DNA of 64,000 nucleotides, from positions 806,001-870,000 of the forward strand of contig NZ_PYGD01000001.1 of assembly GCF_003014535.1 (NCBI RefSeq), written 5' to 3'. Both the position numbers and the translations under genes were made by a program. The notes beneath the pieces are model-generated. The model searched no databases and had not been told where the DNA came from. It saw only the letters and a list, made by a program, of their open reading frames with translations. Shown one piece after another: positions 1-7,766 of this stretch (positions within the stretch are counted from its first letter, which is position 1; each line of letters begins with the position of its first letter). This DNA is from Taibaiella chishuiensis. Lineage in GTDB: Bacteria; Bacteroidota; Bacteroidia; Chitinophagales; Chitinophagaceae.

Positions 1-1189
1 GCATATAGTGCACCCCTACATCGATCTGGGTATTCTGTACGCTACGGATATTGGCTTCGGCATATACCTCGCGGTACAGCTTTACATTATCCAGGGTATT
101 GATGTGCGTATAGCTCAGGTTAAAGTCGTAGTTGTCGCTGGGCGATAAGAGAATGTTACCGTTAAAGGCCATTTCGCTCAGATCCTGCGAGGCTGGCGAA
201 TAACGGGCAATAAGGCGTTGCGGGCGGATCTGCGCCACGATCGGCTGCCAGTTTACCATACCGTTCAGCAGGGTTTCGTTGGGCGAGGTCCGCATTACGA
301 AGTTCTCGGTACGTTTACCGGTAAGGTTTACGGCTATACCTTTACGGGCATAGGTCAGGGTAGAGAAGAGGATATTACCGTCTTTATTGATCAGCTTGCC
401 TTTGTAATCGTTGATGGCCTCGCGGGTTTTGTAGGCGCCTTCGATATACCAGGTAAAGTCGCCCGCCGAGAGGGTATTGTAGGCCGTAAAGGCATACATG
501 TTGTATTTAGGGGTAAACTGGTCGGTAGCAGGCAGGGCTTTGATCGAGTTGTACACCGAGGTAAAGCTGCCGTTATCGAGGGTGCGGTTCAGCACGCCGA
601 AGCCCGGGTTGAGCCGTACATTTTCACCAACACCGAAATCGCCTTCGGCATTGAAGCCTTTGATGATGGGGCTATAGCGTTCAAACACGTTTTTTTGCTG
701 GCCGGTAAAGGCTTTGATCGTCAGGTGCTCTCCCAGCTGGTATTTCAGATGCAGACCTGCGAGGGCATTATCGATCAGCAGCCCCCTGTCCTCGTAAGCG
801 CGGAACAGGATACCGCTACCGATCTGGTCGTAGATATAACCACCGGTAATGGTAAGGCCTTTAAACTCCTTGCTCAGGCTCCATGCGCCGATACCAAAAC
901 CGGACATGGCCTGGTTCGGGTTTTTGAGATTGGAGTTATTAAAAACATCTACGCGCAAGAAGCCGGTAAACCCGTAATTGGAATAACGCAGTCCCAACCA
1001 GCCCTCGCCACCGCTCAGGAAGTTGTCATATAACTGGTTATCCGACGCCTTGATCGCGGTGTCGCGCTGAAAGAAATTGGCATTCAGCATGAGGTCGCCC
1101 GAGAGGGTGCCCATACCTTGTGCATGTACCTCAGCAGCTCCCCCAGCTAACAGTAATGCGGTAGAAAGATGTAAAAATTTCTTTTTCAT
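1..1189 (-). CDS. DUF6029-like outer membrane protein (partial, 3' end outside window)
   Basis: An open frame runs leftward from an ATG at 1189 to the window edge without a stop, so the C-terminus is missing. The first 22 residues are a signal peptide ending at an Ala-Gln (VHAQ). The mature part starts LSGDLMLNANFFQRD and continues with alternating aromatic and polar beta-strand-like segments (GGYIYDQIGSG, LHLKYQLGEHLTIKAFTGQ), as in Bacteroidota outer-membrane barrels. The overall wording resembles the DUF6029 family, which is known by sequence only. It is divergent from the thioredoxin gene that starts at 1462. Membrane location is inferred; the family name is from memory of the pattern and not searched. 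Confidence 0.6.
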   Translation of the reverse strand, partial: MKKKFLHLSTALLLAGGAAEVHAQGMGTLSGDLMLNANFFQRDTAIKASDNQLYDNFLSGGEGWLGLRYSNYGFTGFLRVDVFNNSNLKNPNQAMSGFGIGAWSLSKEFKGLTITGGYIYDQIGSGILFRAYEDRGLLIDNALAGLHLKYQLGEHLTIKAFTGQQKNVFERYSPIIKGFNAEGDFGVGENVRLNPGFGVLNRTLDNGSFTSVYNSIKALPATDQFTPKYNMYAFTAYNTLSAGDFTWYIEGAYKTREAINDYKGKLINKDGNILFSTLTYARKGIAVNLTGKRTENFVMRTSPNETLLNGMVNWQPIVAQIRPQRLIARYSPASQDLSEMAFNGNILLSPSDNYDFNLSYTHINTLDNVKLYREVYAEANIRSVQNTQIDVGVHYM

Positions 1190-1238
1190 GTTTTAAACTA
1201 AAGATGAATTTTTCATTCTCATGAAATGTAAAAATTGT

Positions 1239-1281
1239 GCTAAGGTAATTTTTTTCCATAAAAAAAGAAAAATACCTTAGC
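1239..1281. promoter_or_regulatory. AT-rich inverted repeat between divergent genes
   Basis: GCTAAGGTA (1239-1247) and TACCTTAGC (1273-1281) are perfect 9-base inverted arms, extended inward by facing T and A runs. The element sits in the 272-bp gap between the leftward outer-membrane protein and the rightward thioredoxin. It could be an operator or a hairpin in the leftward leader; the sequence alone does not decide. Confidence 0.4.
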
Positions 1282-1363
1282 CAGCTAATGTGACCTGAAA
1301 TGCAAAAAAAAGTAAATCTTGTGTTAATCTGCAACTGGCGCAGTTATTAAGCCGGCAGAAGAT

Positions 1364-1371
1364 TATATTTG
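1364..1371 (+). promoter_or_regulatory. Bacteroidota -7 element (TATATTTG)
   Basis: TATATTTG matches the TAnnTTTG -7 consensus of the Bacteroidota primary sigma factor. It lies about 90 bp upstream of the chosen ATG of the thioredoxin gene. No convincing TTG box is seen 19-21 bp further upstream, so this is only a candidate. Confidence 0.35.
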
Positions 1372-1461
1372 TATGCGCTTTTTCTTACAAAAGGCGGTTT
1401 TTTGTTTAGCAATCAAGCAATATTTTTATTATTCTTTTTAACTGTTTATCATTCTCCATTT

Positions 1462-1956
1462 ATGAAAAAAATATGCGCGCTCCTCGCCCTGGCTGCTTTC
1501 AGCTTCCAGTCTTTTGCCCAGCAGTCCGATCTGCCTGCTACGCCGGTAAAAGATCTTAAAGGCAGCACAGTGTCTTTTGATAAAACCTTTGAAAAAGGGA
1601 AAGTAACCCTGGTAAGCTTTTGGGCTACCTGGTGCGTACCCTGCAAAAAAGAAATCAAAAGCATCCGCGACAGGATGACGGAGTGGAAAAGCCAGGCCGA
1701 CTTCAACTACATGACCGTATCGGTTGATGACAGCCGCGCTACCGCCCAGGTAAAAGGTTATGCCAAATCCCAGGGCTGGGACTTCCCCGCTTATCTCGAT
1801 CCTAACTCTGATCTGAAACGCAGCCTTAACTTCCAGAACGTACCCTTTACCATCATCGTAGGTAAAGATGGTAAGATCGCACATATGCAGAGCGGTTACG
1901 AAGCCGGTGGCGAAGACATCCTGTTTACCAAAATCAAAGAACTGGCTGCAAAATAA
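1462..1956 (+). CDS. TlpA/ResA-like thioredoxin family protein, exported
   Basis: Encodes 164 residues from the ATG at 1462. A longer frame opens at 1369, but only the 1462 start gives a clean signal peptide (MKKICALLALAAFSFQSFAQ). The mature protein is one thioredoxin fold with the redox motif WCVPC (Cys58, Cys61) after a hydrophobic beta strand (VTLVSFWATWC), the hallmark of TlpA/ResA-type periplasmic thiol-disulfide reductases. The region around NVPFTIIVGKDGKI supplies the cis-Pro loop before the last strands. Such proteins reduce disulfides in envelope proteins or apocytochromes; the partner here is unknown. A hairpin follows at 1994-2019. Confidence 0.85.
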   Translation: MKKICALLALAAFSFQSFAQQSDLPATPVKDLKGSTVSFDKTFEKGKVTLVSFWATWCVPCKKEIKSIRDRMTEWKSQADFNYMTVSVDDSRATAQVKGYAKSQGWDFPAYLDPNSDLKRSLNFQNVPFTIIVGKDGKIAHMQSGYEAGGEDILFTKIKELAAK

Positions 1957-1993
1957 GCTGCATCCTGCTTTGCAACGATATATATCGATCCCG

Positions 1994-2019
1994 AAGCCTT
2001 TCCTTTGCCGGAAAGGCTT
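1994..2019 (+). terminator. Hairpin between thioredoxin gene and DUF1634 gene
   Basis: Perfect 10-base arms AAGCCTTTCC (1994-2003) and GGAAAGGCTT (2010-2019) with a 6-base loop, 38 bp after the thioredoxin stop. TACTTTTG, a -7-like element, begins at 2020, only a few bases before the next ATG at 2033. The next gene may therefore have a very short leader. Confidence 0.55.
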
Positions 2020-2032
2020 TACTTTTGCGTTT

Positions 2033-2407
2033 ATGAAAACTTTCCGGGATAAAGACCTGCAGTCCCTGGTCGGCAACCTGCTGCGTATCGGTGTAATCTT
2101 CGCCATGACCATCGTCGTGGCCGGCCTCGTGCTTTACCTGTTCCGGCATGGCGGCGAACAGGCGCACTACGAGACCTTTACCGATCAGGGCGTCTTTGGT
2201 TTCGATAAATTCTTTGCAGACCTTAGCTCGGGCCGTGCAGGCGCTATTATCGAACTGGGCGTTATGGCCCTGATCGCAACGCCCATTGCCCGCGTCATCT
2301 TTACGATGATCGGTTTCTGGCTGGAGAAAGACCGTTTGTACACGGTTATTGCATTATTGGTATTGTGCGTGATCGTGCTGAGTATGATGCTGGGTGCAGC
2401 GCACTAA
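2033..2407 (+). CDS. DUF1634 family membrane protein
   Basis: A 124-residue protein starting at the ATG at 2033; the longer frame upstream runs through the thioredoxin gene and is not real. Three transmembrane segments are visible at about residues 17-37, 71-95 and 102-122. A short polar stretch between the first two contains GVFGFDKFFADLSSGRAGAI. Length, helix spacing and the motif ALIATPIARVIF fit the DUF1634 family of small bacterial inner-membrane proteins, whose function is not established. The gene converges on gpsA with a gap of only 6 bp. Confidence 0.75.
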   Translation: MKTFRDKDLQSLVGNLLRIGVIFAMTIVVAGLVLYLFRHGGEQAHYETFTDQGVFGFDKFFADLSSGRAGAIIELGVMALIATPIARVIFTMIGFWLEKDRLYTVIALLVLCVIVLSMMLGAAH

Positions 2408-2413
2408 TCCGGA

Positions 2414-3415
2414 TCAGGAAAGCAGTTGTTCGATCGCTGCAAAAGCATCGGCAGGCTGGTATTGCTGCCAGAGCACGGTATAGATATGTTCCATGATCGG
2501 CATCTCTATCTTCAGGTTTGCGGCGATCTTCATCATCCCTTCTACGGCAAAATAGCCTTCGGCAACCATGCTCATTTCTGTGGTTGCCGCCTTTACCGAA
2601 TAACCTTTGCCCAACAGGGTACCGAACGAACGGTTGCGGCTGTGCGGCGAATAGCAGGTTACCAGCAGGTCGCCGAGATAGGCGCTGGTATGGAAGTCCG
2701 GCACTTCGCTGGATGGATGTACCTGTTCGAACTGGATCTGCAGGAAGCGGTACATCTCGCGGTAGCAGTTGGTAATGTACACACTCAGGAAGTTGTCGCC
2801 ATAACCGATACCATGGGCCAGGCCGGCGCCTACGGCATAGATATTTTTCAGCACGGCGGCATATTGCGCGCCCCATAGATCGTGGTTAACGGTCGTGCGT
2901 ATGTATTCGGTACAGAAGTTAGCGGCGGCCAGGCTGGTCGTTGTATCGTTAAGCCCCGAAAAGGTAAGGTACGAAAGGCGCTCCTGGGCTACTTCTTCGG
3001 CATGACAGGGGCCCGTAATGGCCACATACTGCTCGAGCGATATATGGAAACGGCCGGCCAGGTAATCGTGCAGCAGCACATATTGTTGGGGTAATATGCC
3101 TTTGATGGCAGAGATCACCGTCTTGCCTTCGAAACTATCGGCAGGTAAGGACTCCAGCAATTGCACCACGAAGGCCGAGGGCACGCAGATGATCAGTTTG
3201 TCGCTCTTTTCGATTACAGCCTCCAGGTCGGTGGTCGGCGCAATAAGATCAGGATTGAAGTTAACGGAAGTGAGGTACTGGGGGTTGTGGTGTTTGCGGA
3301 GCAGGTGTGCTACCGAAGCATCGTTACGCATCCACCAATTGATTTTATGACCGTTATCCGTCAGCATTTTTGCTAATGCGGTCGCCCAACTCCCGTTTCC
3401 AATAATACCAAACAT
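2414..3415 (-). CDS. gpsA: NAD(P)H-dependent glycerol-3-phosphate dehydrogenase
   Basis: A 333-residue cytosolic enzyme reducing dihydroxyacetone phosphate to sn-glycerol 3-phosphate, the backbone for phospholipid synthesis. The N-terminus has the Rossmann nucleotide loop (GIIGNGSWATALA). The middle has the family signature AITGPCHAEEVAQE and the Lys-containing helix LKNIYAVGAGLAHG. The C-terminal domain contains GDLLVTCYSPHSRNR, the substrate loop with the conserved SRNR, followed by GYSVKAATTEMSMVAEG. Length is normal for GpsA. The ATG at 3415 begins directly with the Rossmann strand, so the start is secure. Confidence 0.95.
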   Translation of the reverse strand: MFGIIGNGSWATALAKMLTDNGHKINWWMRNDASVAHLLRKHHNPQYLTSVNFNPDLIAPTTDLEAVIEKSDKLIICVPSAFVVQLLESLPADSFEGKTVISAIKGILPQQYVLLHDYLAGRFHISLEQYVAITGPCHAEEVAQERLSYLTFSGLNDTTTSLAAANFCTEYIRTTVNHDLWGAQYAAVLKNIYAVGAGLAHGIGYGDNFLSVYITNCYREMYRFLQIQFEQVHPSSEVPDFHTSAYLGDLLVTCYSPHSRNRSFGTLLGKGYSVKAATTEMSMVAEGYFAVEGMMKIAANLKIEMPIMEHIYTVLWQQYQPADAFAAIEQLLS

Positions 3416-3520
3416 TATTCTGTGACTAAATTTGCGGAAAAGTAATACCTTAATCGCGCAAATAAAAATTTTAGTTGTGTGGAAATTGCGTAAACAAGGA
3501 TCAGTACTAAAACCAGAATT

Positions 3521-4834
3521 GTGAATTTAGATAAGACCACCCTCAGCGATCTGTCCTTTCTTACGGGCGATCATGCTGTGTTTAACCTCATAAACCGTTG
3601 CACGACACAAATGGGTACCGAGGCGCTCCGGCAACAGGTGCTCAACCCGCCCGCTACCTATGGCCTGCTCAAAGCACAACAGGACGCGGTGCGCTTCTGG
3701 GAGCAACACCTGGACCAATGGCCCAAAGGCATCTCGAACGGAACCCTGGTGATGCTCGAGAAATTTTACGAATCGGCCGACATGGCCGCCACCCGGCCCA
3801 ATGCCTTTGGCTTGATGATCAGCTCGCTGATGCAGCGGTTGTTTGACCGTAACGAATACTCTTTTATCCGATTTTCGGTATCCCACCTTATCGATTTCCT
3901 GAAAGGTTGCGACGAACTGATCGCCCTGCTGGAATGGAACCCGCCGGAGCCGGTGCTCCGCGAACTGGAACTTTTTAAAAGCGGCCTGGAACTGCCGCTC
4001 TGCCAGGCTTTGATCCGTACCGACGCCCATGCCAAACAAAGTACCCTGCTGGACCTGAGCTACCATGCCCGTCGCGAGATCAAACACCTGGTGCGTAAAA
4101 TGATGGCAGGATATGCACGCCTCGATGCCCTGCAATCGATGGCCCGGGCTACCCGCGAACATAACTGGAGCCTGCCCGACCTGCTGCCGCCCGACCAACT
4201 CAGCTACCAGGCACAGGGACTCTACCACCCATTGCTGCAACGGCCTGTGGCTTATGATATCGCTTTTGCCAAAGACCAGAATTTCCTGTTCCTGACCGGC
4301 GCCAACATGTCGGGCAAGAGCACGCTGATCAGGGCTATGGGCCTGGGTGCACTGCTGGCGCACCTGGGTATGGGCGTACCGGCGAAAGGGATGACGATCA
4401 GTTTCTTGGAAGGTATTATTACCAATATGCACGTGGAAGATAATATTATACTGGGCGAGAGCTACTTTTTTGCAGAGGTGCAGCGGATGAAAATGACGGC
4501 GCAGAAACTGAACAGGAACCGCTACCACCTCGTACTTATGGACGAGTTGTTTAAAGGCACTAATGTGCACGATGCCTACGAATGCAGCCGCGCGGTGATC
4601 GAAGGCCTGCTGACGCACCGCGACAACCTGATGGCCTTATCGACCCACCTGAACGAACTTTCCGAAAATATAAAAACCGTACCGAACGTGGTATTCCGGT
4701 ATTGTTATACCCGTATCTCGGAAGCGGGACAATACGAGTTTACCTACCAGCTGAAAGAAGGCGTGTCGAAAGACCGGATCGGCTACCTGGTACTGAAACA
4801 GGAAGGGGTGCTGGACCTTTTAAAACGGGATTAG
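3521..4834 (+). CDS. Short MutS-family ATPase (MutS core and domain V only)
   Basis: A 437-residue protein starting at GTG (3521). The C-terminal half is a clear MutS domain V: Walker A TGANMSGKSTLIRAM, the MutS-specific segment GMTISFLEGIITNMHVEDN, Walker B HLVLMDELFKGTN and the switch LMALSTHLNELSE. The N-terminal half is helical and resembles the MutS lever/clamp core. The N-terminal mismatch-recognition domain with the Phe-x-Glu motif is absent, and so is the Smr nuclease domain of MutS2. It is therefore not the main mismatch-repair MutS. Similar short MutS-like proteins are common in Bacteroidota and their role is unsettled. hpt follows after 56 bp on the same strand. Confidence 0.8.
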   Translation: MNLDKTTLSDLSFLTGDHAVFNLINRCTTQMGTEALRQQVLNPPATYGLLKAQQDAVRFWEQHLDQWPKGISNGTLVMLEKFYESADMAATRPNAFGLMISSLMQRLFDRNEYSFIRFSVSHLIDFLKGCDELIALLEWNPPEPVLRELELFKSGLELPLCQALIRTDAHAKQSTLLDLSYHARREIKHLVRKMMAGYARLDALQSMARATREHNWSLPDLLPPDQLSYQAQGLYHPLLQRPVAYDIAFAKDQNFLFLTGANMSGKSTLIRAMGLGALLAHLGMGVPAKGMTISFLEGIITNMHVEDNIILGESYFFAEVQRMKMTAQKLNRNRYHLVLMDELFKGTNVHDAYECSRAVIEGLLTHRDNLMALSTHLNELSENIKTVPNVVFRYCYTRISEAGQYEFTYQLKEGVSKDRIGYLVLKQEGVLDLLKRD

Positions 4835-4890
4835 CCGGGCTGTTCGCCCGATATTTCGTTTCTTTGCGTTGCAAAAAAACAAAACCCGGT

Positions 4891-5427
4891 ATGGAAAGGA
4901 TCACAGTACATGATAAAAATTTTGTCCCGTATCTGACGGCTGCAGATATCGAAGTGAAGGTAAAGGAACTGGCAGCGCGCATCAGCGCCGACTATGTTGA
5001 TAAACGCCCGCTGTTCCTCGCTGTGCTCAACGGCTCTTTCCTGTTTGCGGCCGATGTGTTCCGCAACCTGACCATCGAAGCGGAGATCTCTTTTATCAAG
5101 CTGGCATCGTATAAAGGCACGACCTCTTCGGGTAATGTGATTACGGCTATCGGCCTGGAAGAGCCCTTGTTCGAACGTCATATAATCCTGCTGGAAGACA
5201 TTATCGATACCGGCAAGACCCTGCACGAGTTTATACCGCAGCTGGCGCACCAGCAGCCGGCCTCGATCCGTATTGCCGCATTGCTTACCAAACCCGATGC
5301 GCTCAAATACCCGGTACATGCCGATTACGAAGGTTTTGCCATTCCCAATAAATTTGTAGTGGGTTATGGCCTGGATTACGATGGCCTGGGCCGCAATATT
5401 CCCGCCATCTACCAGGTGGAGCTTTAA
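4891..5427 (+). CDS. hpt: Hypoxanthine phosphoribosyltransferase
   Basis: A 178-residue purine-salvage enzyme converting hypoxanthine or guanine plus PRPP to IMP or GMP. The start at 4891 (MERITVHDKNF) gives the normal family length; the longer upstream frame overlaps the MutS-like gene. Visible motifs are the early LFLAVLNGSFLFAADV loop, the flexible-loop segment KLASYKGTTSSGNV, the PRPP-binding signature ILLEDIIDTGKTL, and the purine-stacking region KFVVGYGLDYDGLGRNIP near the C-terminus. A 17-bp hairpin ends the gene. Confidence 0.95.
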   Translation: MERITVHDKNFVPYLTAADIEVKVKELAARISADYVDKRPLFLAVLNGSFLFAADVFRNLTIEAEISFIKLASYKGTTSSGNVITAIGLEEPLFERHIILLEDIIDTGKTLHEFIPQLAHQQPASIRIAALLTKPDALKYPVHADYEGFAIPNKFVVGYGLDYDGLGRNIPAIYQVEL

Positions 5428-5525
5428 TGCTTGCACATATACAGGACTATTACGCAGGCCCAATTATCGCCGGGAATTACCAATTAGAAAATGCCGGAGT
5501 ATCTATCCTAATACTTTACCACTTT

Positions 5526-5570
5526 ATACAGGAACAGCCATCCCGGAACAGGAGATGGCTGTTCCTGTAT
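5526..5570. terminator. Bidirectional terminator between hpt and a T9SS gene
   Basis: A perfect 17-base stem (5526-5542 paired with 5554-5570) with an 11-base loop lies between two convergent genes. It has A/T-rich flanks on both sides. Symmetry and position suggest it ends transcription from both directions. Confidence 0.8.
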
Positions 5571-5585
5571 ATGAGGAGGGCAGGA

Positions 5586-6752
5586 CTATTGCTTAACTAC
5601 TTTCTGTACTTCAATACGTGTGCCATCTGTAACCCGCACAAAGTAAATACCATTGGGCAGGGAGGATATATCGATTTCGGTTTGTGACTTTCCTGAAATC
5701 TTTTCTTGTTTTACAATTCTGCCATCTATTGATGTAACGGATACTTCGGCAGCTTCAGGCGCCTGCGCAAAGCTGATCCGGAACAGGCCTTTCGTAGGGT
5801 TCGGTGTTACAGTAAAGCACTTGATATTGCTTTGGGGGAGGTCAGGGTTAAAATCAATGCTGCCGCTCTTCGTGTCGTTACCGGGTCTGGCATAACCGCA
5901 GGCTCCCGCTCTGAATTCATGCTCTACCACCCCGAAAGGAAGGTTTAAAGGAAATGCTGAGAGACAGTCGTAGGGCCTGACATCCAGGACTACTGTTTTA
6001 CCCGGATCAACGGATAGGTTCGTGTTTTCCCGGAGTTCAATCTTTTTTGTAGCAACAATCTCAGTGGATTGGGTCGGGTCGCTGCTGGTAAGTGACGCTA
6101 TATTGCCGAAGCTCGAACCAATGTATATATTCTTCATGGCTGTTGTCCCTGGCGATATAGTAGTATTGTAACAGTAGTAATTATCGTCGATGGAACAGGA
6201 TGTGATCGTAATGCAATCTAACGCCAAGGTAGCGTGGCCTCCGGGTATTGTGGTTACAGGGTAGAAAACAATATTCTCATAGCCCTGGCTGTAGGTCCGG
6301 AATTTCAGGCGTAATGTTTTATCGGAAAAGTTAGCTCCGACATGGCTGTAGAGTTGCCTGGACGAAGGGAAAGCGGGTATGGAACTACCTTGGTTTTGAA
6401 TGCCGTTTGCCACAACATTGTTGGCCAGCAAAACCTTAAATCCATTTTGGTTATGGTCGGGGAATGTCTCGGAAGAAGGGATCCCGATATAAATGTCGTA
6501 TTCGGTATCGGGCATAAAATTGAACCTTTTGAATACACCTTCTCCTACATTCCAATCTTTGTTATACCACATAAAAAAGTACGAAGGGAAATAGTCGGGG
6601 GAACCATGAGTGCTGCCCCAATCGCCAATCTGGCCTACAAACGAATGGATATTATCCGGTCCAAGGTAGATGGGGTCCGTTACATAGTACTGTGCTGAAA
6701 GGCGGAAGGAGGTGATTAAAAGCCCGGTGAAAACCAATATTTTTTTTATCAT
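5586..6752 (-). CDS. T9SS type A sorted secreted protein
   Basis: A 388-residue protein with an N-terminal signal peptide (MIKKILVFTGLLITSFRLSAQ) and a C-terminal T9SS type A sorting domain of about 75 residues. The latter includes FTVTPNPTKGLFRISF, a middle strand VTSIDGRIVKQEKI and the ending GIYFVRVTDGTRIEVQKVVK. The region between has no recognised catalytic motif and is rich in beta-strand-like, aromatic segments with a few Cys. The protein should cross the inner membrane by Sec and the outer membrane by T9SS. It is second in a two-gene leftward unit, 35 bp after the gene ending at 6788. Confidence 0.8.
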   Translation of the reverse strand: MIKKILVFTGLLITSFRLSAQYYVTDPIYLGPDNIHSFVGQIGDWGSTHGSPDYFPSYFFMWYNKDWNVGEGVFKRFNFMPDTEYDIYIGIPSSETFPDHNQNGFKVLLANNVVANGIQNQGSSIPAFPSSRQLYSHVGANFSDKTLRLKFRTYSQGYENIVFYPVTTIPGGHATLALDCITITSCSIDDNYYCYNTTISPGTTAMKNIYIGSSFGNIASLTSSDPTQSTEIVATKKIELRENTNLSVDPGKTVVLDVRPYDCLSAFPLNLPFGVVEHEFRAGACGYARPGNDTKSGSIDFNPDLPQSNIKCFTVTPNPTKGLFRISFAQAPEAAEVSVTSIDGRIVKQEKISGKSQTEIDISSLPNGIYFVRVTDGTRIEVQKVVKQ

Positions 6753-6787
6753 GTGATGTGTTTTTTCAAATAGGGGATGAAGCGGGT

Positions 6788-7516
6788 TTACTTTGCTTTT
6801 AAGGTCTCCAGTTGCTTTTTCATTTCACTGTTTTCTTTACTTATCTGAATCATATACAGGGTAAGCTCTTCCACTTTTTGTAGCAGGATTTTATTCATCG
6901 CACCCATTTCGACGCCATTTGTCAGTACTTCTTTTTCACTGGGTACACCGGGCAGGTGTTTATGCTCCTGTATATATTGCTCCACTTCGGCAAGGTCGGG
7001 CAGGTTGTAGTTCTCGTTAAATACATAATCGGCCCAGTTAGAGACCTGGATTACACAGCGCTTTGCGATCATATCTCCATCCACGCTTAGTTTGTAATTG
7101 GCATAGGAGCCATTGGCGGCCGTTGCCCCTATCCGAAGGCTCTTGCTGATGCCCACCTCGTCGCGGTTACTTATCCAGAATACGAGGTTGGGATTGTAAT
7201 TTTCGAAAGACCCGTTTGGGCCGGAAATGAGCTGGTGAATACCGTTCCATACCTCGAAAGCGTTGTTCATTACCGAACCATCGTATCCGTTCAAGATTTT
7301 CAATCCAGTCGGTGCTTGGTTGAATACAGGTAATGTTTGACGCTGGATGTTTTTTATCGTCAATTTAGCATTCGCATAGGTAGTCGTACCAATTGCTGCA
7401 TTGCCATTTGTGGCAGTCGAGATAGAGGATCCGTTCCAGGCCTGTAACAAGGTGATTTGTGCCATGGACCCTGTACCCGTAAATATCAGCGAAATAATCA
7501 GCATGTATTTTTTCAT
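6788..7516 (-). CDS. Secreted tail-fibre-like protein with C-terminal coiled coil
   Basis: A 242-residue protein with a signal peptide (MKKYMLIISLIFTGTGSMAQ). The last 95 residues follow a pattern common in Bacteroidota proteins annotated as tail-fibre or S74-like: WADYVFNENYNLPDLAEVE, then HKHLPGVPSEKEV, GVEMGAMNKILLQKVEELT and a charged heptad coiled coil. The upstream part contains short beta-rich segments (YKLSVDGDMIAKRCVIQVS) typical of stalk proteins. The Ser-Lys catalytic pair of true S74 chaperone peptidases is not evident, so self-cleavage is not claimed. It has no T9SS tail, unlike its downstream neighbour. A well-formed promoter lies at 7560-7589. Confidence 0.7.
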   Translation of the reverse strand: MKKYMLIISLIFTGTGSMAQITLLQAWNGSSISTATNGNAAIGTTTYANAKLTIKNIQRQTLPVFNQAPTGLKILNGYDGSVMNNAFEVWNGIHQLISGPNGSFENYNPNLVFWISNRDEVGISKSLRIGATAANGSYANYKLSVDGDMIAKRCVIQVSNWADYVFNENYNLPDLAEVEQYIQEHKHLPGVPSEKEVLTNGVEMGAMNKILLQKVEELTLYMIQISKENSEMKKQLETLKAK

Positions 7517-7559
7517 AATTTTTTAATTAAAACTTTATAATATAGAATAATTTCTATTT

Positions 7560-7589
7560 CAAATTTATATTATGTATAAAGTTGGTCAA
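7560..7589 (-). promoter_or_regulatory. Bacteroidota housekeeping promoter for the 6788-7516 gene
   Basis: On the minus strand, TTG (7587-7589) is followed after 19 bp by TAAATTTG (7560-7567), matching TTG-N19-TAnnTTTG. Transcription would start roughly 35-40 bp before the ATG at 7516. Confidence 0.6.
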
Positions 7590-7688
7590 AAAAGAAATGA
7601 GTAAGTGAGCTGTTACACTGATTATGTGCGTAACATTCCTGGAAATGTGAGGGATCCGGCGTAGATATCTGCAATTACGATATGTATG

Positions 7689-7732
7689 AACGACAAAACG
7701 CCCCGGCCTTTCGGGCCGGGACGTTTTGTCGT
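7689..7732 (-). terminator. Terminator of the prolyl oligopeptidase gene
   Basis: A long hairpin: 11 paired bases, one mismatch, then 7 G/C-rich pairs around a short loop (7689-7708 with 7712-7732). It lies 35 bp downstream of the leftward stop at 7767. Confidence 0.75.
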
Positions 7733-7766
7733 TATAAAGCTTTTAAGAATAAAAGCCCGGGTACTC

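Noticed and set aside
218-1033. A 271-codon plus-strand frame near the left edge
   Set aside because: It is antisense to the DUF6029-like gene, which has a signal peptide and barrel pattern; the plus frame does not.
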